From positions 1 to 28,299 of the forward strand of contig JASHTU010000143.1 of the NCBI GenBank assembly GCA_030040395.1: a stretch of 28,299 nt of DNA. The letters run 5' to 3'. The DNA comes from Acidobacteriaceae bacterium. GTDB lineage: Bacteria; Acidobacteriota; Terriglobia; Terriglobales; Acidobacteriaceae. The notes beneath the pieces are model-generated. The model made no database searches and was not told the origin of the DNA. It saw only the letters and a program-made list of their open reading frames with translations. Of this stretch, positions 23,099 to 28,299 are shown piece after piece. How positions within the stretch are numbered: position 1 is the first letter of the stretch; each line of letters opens with the position of its first letter. A program made the position numbers and the translations under genes.

Positions 23099-24913
23099 TC
23101 ATTGTTTGCCCACCAGATAAATCTCCAGCCCCCGCTCCGGCCAACTGAAGAGCTCCTGGTACTGGCGGCCGGCCAGATACTCCTGGAGTGCGGCTACGGT
23201 GTGCAGATCTTCCCCGTTTTTGCCCGTCATGCGGGCGACCAAAATGTGCTGCTCGGCGGGCACGCCGCTGTCTTCGTAGTTCACTACCTCGTGGTTGCGA
23301 TAAAACGAGAGGCCGTACTCGATGTCGCGGCGTACGCGAAAGACCGCGACGGTTTCATCACCGGGGGCCACCTGGGCCAGCTCGTCGGCGAGGGGGCGGG
23401 CGGAGTAGTAACGGTCGAGCAGGTTTATGACGTTTTTGGTGGAGGGGATTCCCGGGACGCCGAAAAACGGCCCCACTCCATAAAGGAAGAAGAGCAGCAC
23501 GATGAGAACGCTGCAGGTGACTAGGCGAAGGCGCGCCACGCCGAAAGCGTGGGTAACGATGAGGATGAGCAGTGCGGCTCCCGACCCAGCCAGGCCCGCG
23601 GCCACCATGGCGTGGGCGGGGGGAACGCTGACGCCGTGGACCACAAACCAGGGCAACAACAGCGTAAACACGGTCAAGAGGCCGCACACCAGCGAATGGC
23701 AGACGAGCAGCCAGCGGTTGAGGCCCGACCCGCGGCGCCGGAAGAGATAGTCGCCGGTGAGGATGGTGATGGGAGGGATGGAGGGCAGGATGTAACCGGG
23801 AAGCTTGGACTCCGAGAAGCCGAAAAAGACGATGGGGATAAGGGTCCAGAGCACCAGAAACTCGGGAAAAGCGTCACCGGGGCGGTTGACTTTGGGCTTA
23901 GTTTTTCGGGCGTGGCGCAGGCGCCATTCGGCCGCCGAGGTTTGAATGCCGTCGATCAACGAGCGGATGCCGACCACCGACCATGGCATGATGGCCAGCA
24001 CCACCACGGGCAGGTAATACCAGAAGGGTTGCTCGTGGTGGTAACGGTCGGTGGCGAAGCGCTCCAAATTGTGCTGGAAGAAGAATTCGCGGAAAAAGGT
24101 GGGATTCTGATGCTGTACAGCGACGAACCATGGCAACACCATGGCGAAATAAAGCACGATGCCGGGCCACCAAAGGGAGCGTCCCACGATGTGCCATTCG
24201 CGGCGCAACAAGGCGAAGGCGGCGATGATCAGAAAAGCCAAAAGTGGCGCGACCGGACCCTTGGCGAGCGTCGCCAGTCCGGTGAAGAAATAGATATCGT
24301 AAAGCCAGAATTTGGAGTTGGTCTCATACCAGGCATACCAGCCGAGCAAGCCGATGGACAGGGGCGCGGCCATCTGCATATCGGTGGAGGCGCCACGCGA
24401 AAAGGCGATAATGCCGGCGCAGGCGACGGTGATGAGCGCGGCGTCCAAATGCCCCCCAGGGCGGAAGCGCCGCATATGGAGGTAGATGAGGGCGATCATG
24501 ACGAAGGCGAAGGTGGTAGAAGGCAGACGCGCGCTCCAGTCGTGAACTCCGAAATCCTGAAACAGGAACATGGCGCGCCAGTAGTAGAGGGCGGGCTTCT
24601 CAAGCCAGGGGCGACCGTAGAGGTAGGGAGTGACGCAGGCGCTCAGGTGGCCCTTGAGGGTGTGGGCGGCGTTGAAGTGGGCGAGCATTTCATGGGCGAT
24701 CTCCGCGTAGCGGGGCTCGTCGGCACCCACTAGGCCAAGGCCGTCGCCGCCGAAGATAGGAACCAGGCCATAGGCGAGAAAGAAAACAGTGAAGACCAGG
24801 AACACCGCCACCTCGCGGCTGGTTGCCCAACCAGGCACGAAGCGGCGCAAGGTTTTCGACGCGTCCGGAGCAGGCGATTCCAAGGAAAAATCCATTTGCA
24901 GCAGTTCTCGCAC
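23099..24913 (-). CDS. ArnT/PMT-family (GT39-like) glycosyltransferase, integral membrane
   Basis: The 604-aa inner-membrane protein has about eleven to twelve hydrophobic helices and a short C-terminal periplasmic domain. Family features are the first-loop acidic pair Asp65-Glu66 in GADEPRYAEIAHEM, RPWLEKPALYYW, SRGASTDMQM and FFGFSESKLPGYILPSIPP. The family transfers sugars from polyprenyl-phosphate donors to lipid A, proteins or glycans in the periplasm; ArnT adds aminoarabinose to lipid A. The acceptor here is unknown and no arn genes adjoin. GTG 24913 is chosen because AAGGAG (24923-24928) lies 9 nt upstream; an internal ATG at 24895 has no comparable signal. Repeat copy B begins only 19 bp upstream of the start codon. 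Confidence 0.92.
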   Translation of the reverse strand: MRELLQMDFSLESPAPDASKTLRRFVPGWATSREVAVFLVFTVFFLAYGLVPIFGGDGLGLVGADEPRYAEIAHEMLAHFNAAHTLKGHLSACVTPYLYGRPWLEKPALYYWRAMFLFQDFGVHDWSARLPSTTFAFVMIALIYLHMRRFRPGGHLDAALITVACAGIIAFSRGASTDMQMAAPLSIGLLGWYAWYETNSKFWLYDIYFFTGLATLAKGPVAPLLAFLIIAAFALLRREWHIVGRSLWWPGIVLYFAMVLPWFVAVQHQNPTFFREFFFQHNLERFATDRYHHEQPFWYYLPVVVLAIMPWSVVGIRSLIDGIQTSAAEWRLRHARKTKPKVNRPGDAFPEFLVLWTLIPIVFFGFSESKLPGYILPSIPPITILTGDYLFRRRGSGLNRWLLVCHSLVCGLLTVFTLLLPWFVVHGVSVPPAHAMVAAGLAGSGAALLILIVTHAFGVARLRLVTCSVLIVLLFFLYGVGPFFGVPGIPSTKNVINLLDRYYSARPLADELAQVAPGDETVAVFRVRRDIEYGLSFYRNHEVVNYEDSGVPAEQHILVARMTGKNGEDLHTVAALQEYLAGRQYQELFSWPERGLEIYLVGKQ

Positions 24914-25253
24914 GGGCGGCTACTCCTTACGGCATTTTCAGAGAAATTGTGGCCATTCCGGCAATCCACAAGGTCGCCGCTCCCTTGTGTTCGCGTTAAC
25001 TCGGCTTCCCGGGTTCGGACTACATCAACTCTGAAAATGCTATGGCGCCAAGGTCTCCATTTTTGGCTGGTCGGTCTGTCTCTCGTTGGCGGCGCCCTGA
25101 CGCCCACACCCCGGGGCGCGGAAGCGCCGCATGGCGACAGGGACAAGGCTAACAGATTCGAGCGCAAGCGGATCAGGGTTCGGCAGTGGGTTTGGCGAGC
25201 CCGGCTGGCCTTGCCTGTCGCTGCGCGAAGCCGGGGAGTCAAGTCCTGGCGAG
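24914..25253. other. intergenic region holding dispersed repeat copy B
   Basis: These 340 bp separate the glycosyltransferase start from the nrnA remnant. Repeat copy B takes up 24932-25040. The remaining 25041-25253 has no recognisable gene or clear promoter. Confidence 0.5.
24932..25040. repeat. dispersed 109-bp repeat, copy B (12-bp terminal inverted repeats)
   Basis: The ends GCATTTTCAGAG and CTCTGAAAATGC are perfect 12-bp inverted repeats. Inside, TTGTGG/CCACAA forms a second 6-bp stem and CCG-GGTT-CGG a small hairpin. It aligns ungapped with copy A (15202-15310). Its left end is 3 bp from the AAGGAG Shine-Dalgarno of the minus-strand glycosyltransferase, so it lies in that gene's 5' leader or promoter. 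Confidence 0.88.
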
Positions 25254-25709
25254 TCAGAGAGTGTCGCCGGGAAATGCATCAACGCCGGAACATAAGCAGG
25301 CGAGAATTTCCGTGAGGGCGCGTTCCAGAGGACCATCGACGGTGCAGCCGGCGGCGTTTTCGTGGCCGCCGCCGCCCAGGTGTTCGGCAATTGCGGCCAA
25401 ATTCACGCGGCCTTTGCCGCGCAGGCTGAGGCGAAAGCGGCGATCGGGCAGCTCGCGCAGAAACACCGCCGCCTCGACGCCGGCAATGCCGAGCGCGAAG
25501 TTCACAATGCCCTCGCAGTCTTCCTCGACGGCTCCGGTGCGCTCCATATCGTGATGCGTGACCCAGAGCCACGCCAGCGGCCCGTTGCGCTCGAGGTTCT
25601 TGAGAGCCGAGCCGAGCCGAGCACAGGTGCATTTTGGAGAGGGGCGTGGAAAAGCACACTTCCTGAGCGATGCGCACCGGGTTGGAAGGCGCCGAATTCA
25701 TCCAGTCAT
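25254..25709 (-). pseudogene. nrnA: nrnA (DHH-DHHA1 nanoRNase) remnant, N-terminally deleted and frameshifted
   Basis: Only the C-terminal DHHA1 part of a DHH-family oligoribonuclease/pAp phosphatase remains. The segment PVRIAQEVCFSTPLSKMHL (25674-25618 region) is in one frame. LGSALKNLERNGPLAWLWV, EEDCEGIVNFALGIAGVEAA and the substrate loop GGGHENAAGC are in another. About 200 residues, including the catalytic DHH domain, are missing. The junction lies just after an ATGA (25709-25706) that overlaps the rbfA stop, as would be expected for the original coupled start; that frame stops after three codons. The internal frame change falls at a (GAGCC)3GAGC tract (25604-25622). Short readable pieces start at 25701 and 25547 (97 aa), but neither can be a working nuclease. 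An assembly error is the main alternative. Confidence 0.8.
25604..25622. repeat. (GAGCC)n pentanucleotide tract in the nrnA remnant
   Basis: Three and four-fifths GAGCC units (plus-strand sense) sit at the point where the nrnA reading frame is broken. Adding one unit or removing two would rejoin the two frames. Confidence 0.85.
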
Positions 25710-26146
25710 TTAGAGGGCGCGTGCTGACCGGGAGGGGATTTCACGGGCGGAGGTCCCTGGAGCTTGACCGCCGCTGCAGACTTGCGCGCCCGGTTGAGCA
25801 GCTCTTCGATGCGGGCCTGGAAACGGCCGGAACGGTCGGCGAGAAAGCTCAGCTCGGGAACGTAGCGAACGCCCATCCGCTCCTTGAGCTGGTGGCGGAT
25901 GTAGCCCTTGGCGACGTCCAGCGCGGCTACGGTTTCCTCTTCGGCCCTGGCGATGTCCTCGACGGCGTTGTCCACGGCGACATAGACGCGAGCGGATTTG
26001 CCGCCTGGATTGAGGGCGACCTCGCTCACGTAACAGGAGGCGATGCGGGGGTCGGAGAGCTCGCCCTCGATCATGGCTCCGATTTCCTCGCGCAGGGCTT
26101 CCGCGACCCGGTCCTGATGATGTTTCCGCGCCCTATGCTCCGGCAT
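25706..26146 (-). CDS. rbfA: 30S ribosome-binding factor A
   Basis: RbfA binds the pre-30S subunit and helps mature the 5' end of 16S rRNA, notably in the cold. The 146-aa protein has the family start RARKHHQDRVAEALREEIGAMI, the conserved LSDPRI and the type-II KH-like core (ARVYVAVDN, GYIRHQLKERMGVRYVPELSF). The last 25 residues are a Pro/Lys-rich tail. ATG 26146 has GGAGG 6 nt upstream and is preferred over the longer frame to 26239. Downstream it overlaps the old nrnA start by ATGA. In many bacteria rbfA follows infB; here a VOC gene lies upstream. Confidence 0.94.
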   Translation of the reverse strand: MPEHRARKHHQDRVAEALREEIGAMIEGELSDPRIASCYVSEVALNPGGKSARVYVAVDNAVEDIARAEEETVAALDVAKGYIRHQLKERMGVRYVPELSFLADRSGRFQARIEELLNRARKSAAAVKLQGPPPVKSPPGQHAPSK

Positions 26147-26201
26147 GGCTCGCCTCCTTCCCGAGGTAAACCATTCAGGATAGCAGAAGGGGCGAAGGCG
26201 T

Positions 26202-26672
26202 CTATGGCTGGGCGGCGCGCTCCAACTCGGCGATGTCAATCTTCTTCATCTTCAGCATGGCTTGCATCGCCTTGGGGTGTTTGACGAGTTCGGGAAGATG
26301 GGCGGGAGTCACTTGCCACGAGAGGCCGAACTTATCCTTAAGCCAGCCGCACTGGATTTCGCTGCCGCCGGCGGAGAGCTTCTCCCAGTAGTAGTCCACT
26401 TCCTGCTGGGAATCGCAGCGCACCACCAAGGATATGGCTTCAGTGAACTTGAACTCCGGGCCACCGTTGAGGGCGGTGAGTTTGCAGCCATCGAGCTCGA
26501 AGGCGATGGTGAGGACGCCGCCTTTTGGACCGTGCTCGCCGGTAGGGTTGCGCAGCTCGTCAAGCCGGCGCGAGTTCTTGAAGATGGAGCAGTAAAACTC
26601 GACCGCTTCTTCGGCGTTCGAATCGAACCAGAGAAAGGGCGAGATGCGGGGGAAGGTGGCGAAAGCGCTCAT
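26202..26672 (-). CDS. VOC-family protein (PhnB/3-demethylubiquinone methyltransferase-like fold)
   Basis: The 156-aa cytoplasmic protein starts FPRISPFLWFDSNAEEAVEFYCSIF and includes GGVLTIAFELDG, LTALNGGPEFKFTEAISLVV, YYWEKLSAGG and DKFGLSWQVTP. This is the signature of the PF06983 branch of the glyoxalase/dioxygenase (VOC) superfamily. Members are often misnamed 3-demethylubiquinone methyltransferase; no methyltransferase motif is present. The reaction is unknown. ATG 26672 has GGAGG 4 nt upstream. It is divergent from an HxlR regulator, 93 bp away, which probably controls it. Confidence 0.88.
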   Translation of the reverse strand: MSAFATFPRISPFLWFDSNAEEAVEFYCSIFKNSRRLDELRNPTGEHGPKGGVLTIAFELDGCKLTALNGGPEFKFTEAISLVVRCDSQQEVDYYWEKLSAGGSEIQCGWLKDKFGLSWQVTPAHLPELVKHPKAMQAMLKMKKIDIAELERAAQP

Positions 26673-26730
26673 GGAACCTCCGGAGATCGTTGACGGGATG
26701 CGGCTCTTCCCCATAGCTATCATTTTTAGG

Positions 26731-26759
26731 TTGCAAAATGCAAGCGAACTGCGTACGAT
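26731..26759 (+). promoter_or_regulatory. predicted promoter of hxlR-type gene with overlapping palindrome
   Basis: TTGCAA (26731-26736) and TACGAT (26754-26759) are spaced by 17 bp. The expected transcription start, 6-7 bp past the -10, coincides with the GTG at 26766. The -35 is part of TTGCA-AAA-TGCAA (26731-26743), a 5-bp inverted repeat that could be an operator serving both divergent genes. Confidence 0.55.
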
Positions 26760-26765
26760 GCTCTG

Positions 26766-27266
26766 GTGGCCAAGGGACCCATGCCGGGGCGGCGTTCAGG
26801 ATGCCCGGTGAGCCTGTCACTGGATTTGCTGGGCGACCGCTGGTCGCTGCTGATTGTGCGCGACATGATGGTGCGCGGTTACCGCACTTTCCGGGAGTTT
26901 CAGCGCTCCGGCGAAGGCATTGCGACTAACATTCTGGCCGACCGGTTACACCGGCTCGAGGCCGGCGGGGTTGTGGACCGTGAGGCGGCGGAGGACGGCC
27001 GCAGCACCCATTATCGGCTTACGGAGAAAGGCATTGCACTGGCGCCGATGCTGCTGGAGTTGCTGATTTGGGGTGCGCATCACGAAGACTCCGACGCTCC
27101 TTGCGCGGCCATCGAACAAATGGAGCAAAACCGCGCGGCGGTGTTGGCCGAAACTTACCGTCGGTGGAAGGAGCGTGATCCGGCGCCGCTGCTTCCACCA
27201 TTCCGCTCTTCGACCGAGCCAGCGGCAGCGCCAGCCGCCGCATCCAACCGGCGAACGTCCAAATAA
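26766..27266 (+). CDS. HxlR-family winged-helix transcriptional regulator
   Basis: The 166-aa regulator has the family core: Cys at residue 13 in RRSGCPVSLSLDLLGDRWSLLIVRDM (residues 10-35), then YRTFREFQ, GIATNILADRLHRLEAGGVV and a wing with STHYRLTEKG. HxlR proteins are dimeric and many respond to aldehydes, quinones or disulfide stress through a conserved N-terminal cysteine, which is present here. The C-terminal 40 residues are Pro/Ala-rich and dispensable-looking. GTG 26766 has no Shine-Dalgarno but sits at the predicted transcription start, suggesting a leaderless mRNA; ATG 26781 is an alternative. VOC genes flank it on both sides. Confidence 0.92.
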   Translation: MAKGPMPGRRSGCPVSLSLDLLGDRWSLLIVRDMMVRGYRTFREFQRSGEGIATNILADRLHRLEAGGVVDREAAEDGRSTHYRLTEKGIALAPMLLELLIWGAHHEDSDAPCAAIEQMEQNRAAVLAETYRRWKERDPAPLLPPFRSSTEPAAAPAAASNRRTSK

Positions 27267-27348
27267 GCCACGCAGGCAGATTCACGCGGACCAATTCACG
27301 CAAATCAGGCACTTCAAATCCCAAATTCCCGAAAGGACAAACGAAACG

Positions 27349-27780
27349 ATGAAGGTCAACATCTATCTGAACTTTCCCGGCAAGTGCGAAGAGGCGCTCA
27401 ACTTCTACGAGAAGCATCTGGGCGCGAAGGTGGTTTCGAAAGGCACATGGGCGGCAATGGCCGGCATGGGTGGCCCGCAAGATCCGCCACCTGGCTTGAA
27501 ACCGGAGCACATTATCCACGCCCGCTTCACCCTCGGCGACACGGTGGTGATGGCCAGCGACGGTCCACCGGAGCGCGTGCAGCCGATGCGCAGCGCGTAC
27601 GTCACGCTGAGCGTCGACAGCAACGAGGAGGCGGAGCGGATTTACAACGCGCTGACCGAGGGCGGTGAGGTGTTTATGCCCATGGGAGAGACGTTTTTCG
27701 CGCACCGCTTCGGGCAGTTCAGAGACAAGTTCGGCGTCAACTGGATGGTGATTCACGAGAAGCCGATGGGAGCGAGGTGA
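27349..27780 (+). CDS. VOC-family protein, PhnB/YjdN-like
   Basis: The 143-aa protein begins MKVNIYLNFPGKCEEALNF and contains YEKHLGAKVV, HARFTLGDTVVMASDG, YVTLSVDSNEEAERIYNAL and FGQFRDKFGVNWMVIHEKP. This is the PhnB/YjdN-type VOC fold; two beta-alpha-beta-beta-beta modules are readable. The enzymatic role of this group is unproven. ATG 27349 has GAAAGGA about 9-11 nt upstream; the open frame back to 27073 overlaps the HxlR gene and is not coding. It is 82 bp downstream of the HxlR gene on the same strand and is likely co-transcribed with it. Confidence 0.88.
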   Translation: MKVNIYLNFPGKCEEALNFYEKHLGAKVVSKGTWAAMAGMGGPQDPPPGLKPEHIIHARFTLGDTVVMASDGPPERVQPMRSAYVTLSVDSNEEAERIYNALTEGGEVFMPMGETFFAHRFGQFRDKFGVNWMVIHEKPMGAR

Positions 27781-27792
27781 GGGCTGCCGCCC

Positions 27793-27810
27793 GCGGCAAT
27801 GGCTTGCCGC
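27793..27810. repeat. REP-like hairpin 1
   Basis: The perfect 7-bp stem GCGGCAA/TTGCCGC has a TGGC tetraloop and starts 13 bp after the VOC stop codon. It may stabilise or end that transcript, although no T-tract follows. Its core GGCAATGGCTTGCC recurs with one change at 28149-28162. Confidence 0.65.
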
Positions 27811-27907
27811 AGGCTGGTTCAGGATTTGAGCGGTAAGCATCGGATCAAAGGCTCCTGGGACGATTGGCAGGGCGGTCCATGGGGTCGGGCCATTTACTTT
27901 TCAGTTA

Positions 27908-27930
27908 CCCCTCTCCCCTACCCCCTCCCC
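27908..27930 (-). other. G-quadruplex-forming motif
   Basis: On the minus strand four G-runs of 4, 5, 4 and 4 bases are separated by A, TA and AGA. This is a canonical short-loop G4 pattern. On the plus strand the C-rich tract is followed by TTTTTGGGG, so CCCC-TTTTT-GGGG (27927-27939) could also form a hairpin. Confidence 0.7.
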
Positions 27931-27980
27931 TTTTTGGGGTTAAGTTGTTTGTTTGCAATCAGTTATACTATTTAGTACTG

Positions 27981-28040
27981 GCTCTAAATTCTTGATAATA
28001 AAGGGGTTAGATCTTAAAATCGTCAATAATAAGGACTTAC
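27981..28040. repeat. AT-rich degenerate tandem repeat, two 30-bp units
   Basis: Units 27981-28010 and 28011-28040 share the pattern TAAA-T-C-T-(G/A)ATAATAAAGG-TTA. They lie in the most AT-rich stretch of the window (about 27940-28040), against a GC-rich background. Confidence 0.5.
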
Positions 28041-28131
28041 GGCCCATTTTCGGACGTTTTGCCCCGTTTTCGGTGCAGACCCCAGGCAGAGCCTAGCCGC
28101 TAAGAGGCCGCAAAGCAGGGGGCAAAAAGCA

Positions 28132-28179
28132 GGCGGCCCGGGGATGGCGGCAATGCCTTGCCACCACTCCCGGGCCGCC
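28132..28179. repeat. REP-like long hairpin 2
   Basis: GGCGGCCCGGG (28132-28142) and CCCGGGCCGCC (28169-28179) are perfect 11-bp arms. The loop itself pairs as TGG-GGCAA/TTGCC-CCA around TGCC, giving a nearly complete 48-nt hairpin. On the minus strand TGCTTTTTGCC follows, so it could terminate transcription coming from the right, though no such gene is seen. Confidence 0.75.
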
Positions 28180-28283
28180 CCGTCTTCGAAACGGAATCAC
28201 TCAGTTTTGATCCCTGAGACCATTTTAGCGATTTGGCGGAAATAACCGGCAAGGTTGGGGAGAAAAATAACGCCACAATTCAC

Positions 28284-28289
28284 TTGACA
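28284..28289 (+). promoter_or_regulatory. possible -35 box at the right edge
   Basis: A perfect TTGACA preceded by AT-rich sequence lies 10 bp from the window end. A -10 would fall outside, so this is only a hint that a plus-strand gene starts beyond the edge. Confidence 0.3.
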
Positions 28290-28299
28290 CAAATGCGTC

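Larger units (their letters stand above)
27781..28299. other. 519-bp gene-free tail with hairpins, G4 motif and AT-rich repeat
   Basis: No protein or RNA gene of known type is seen. The region holds a 7-bp hairpin (27793-27810), a C-rich/G-quadruplex tract (27908-27930), an AT-rich stretch with a tandem 30-bp unit (27981-28040), a large hairpin (28132-28179) and a lone TTGACA at 28284. Each is listed separately. Confidence 0.6.

Noticed and set aside
23549..24733. 394-codon open frame on the plus strand
   Set aside because: It is antisense to the glycosyltransferase. Its Gly/Glu/Asp/His-rich composition, without hydrophobic core, marks it as a shadow.
25040..25390. 116-codon minus-strand frame beside repeat copy B
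   Set aside because: It is Pro/Ala/Ser-rich, overlaps the DHHA1 remnant in another frame and has no domain or ribosome-binding site.
25254..25547. 97-aa frame as an intact small gene
   Set aside because: It is only the C-terminal part of DHHA1 and lacks the DHH catalytic domain. It is better treated as part of the nrnA pseudogene.

Overview
The window reads as a stretch of a GC-rich, Gram-negative-type bacterial chromosome, most likely an acidobacterium (Acidobacteriota, Terriglobia-like). This is an inference from gene content: a large Reg_prop/Y_Y_Y sensor histidine kinase, a PQQ dehydrogenase with an N-terminal cytochrome c, a carboxypeptidase-regulatory-like secreted protein, an AsmA-like protein and a CocE/NonD hydrolase. 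No rRNA, tRNA, CRISPR array, transposase or phage gene was found. About 23 intact genes, one edge-truncated gene and one pseudogene can be supported.

Left part (1-7 kb): the 5' end of a secreted protein runs off the left edge (minus strand). It is followed by a small WXXGXW-repeat periplasmic protein with its own terminator, and by murC on the plus strand. murC converges on a minus-strand proteostasis operon, tig-clpP-clpX (trigger factor and the ClpXP protease), which ends in a good terminator and starts at a recognisable promoter with a 17-bp palindrome over its -10 box. A small CPCC zinc-ribbon-type protein follows.

Signalling block (7.1-11.4 kb, plus): an overlapping three-gene operon encodes a sensor kinase with a periplasmic propeller, a NarL-type response regulator and a secreted protein of unknown function. 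A TM2/zinc-ribbon membrane protein converges on it.

Middle (12-25 kb): a PdxI-like aldo/keto reductase, a secreted CocE/NonD hydrolase, a carboxypeptidase-regulatory-like protein, an AsmA-like protein and a cytochrome c-PQQ dehydrogenase. Next come a two-gene plus-strand cassette of small membrane proteins (the second only 59 aa), a double-GNAT protein and an ArnT-like glycosyltransferase.

Right part (25-28.3 kb): rbfA is followed by a broken nrnA remnant that has lost its N-terminal DHH domain and is frameshifted at a (GAGCC)n tract. Then come a VOC protein, a divergent HxlR regulator with a probably leaderless mRNA, and a second VOC protein. The last 519 bases hold no gene but are rich in structure: REP-like hairpins, a strong G-quadruplex motif on the minus strand and an AT-rich direct repeat.

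The most unusual non-genic signal is a dispersed repeat of about 109 bp with GCATTTTCAG/CTGAAAATGC ends. It occurs twice, at 15202-15310 and 24932-25040, ungapped at about 80% identity by hand count, each time in the intergenic region 5' of a minus-strand gene.
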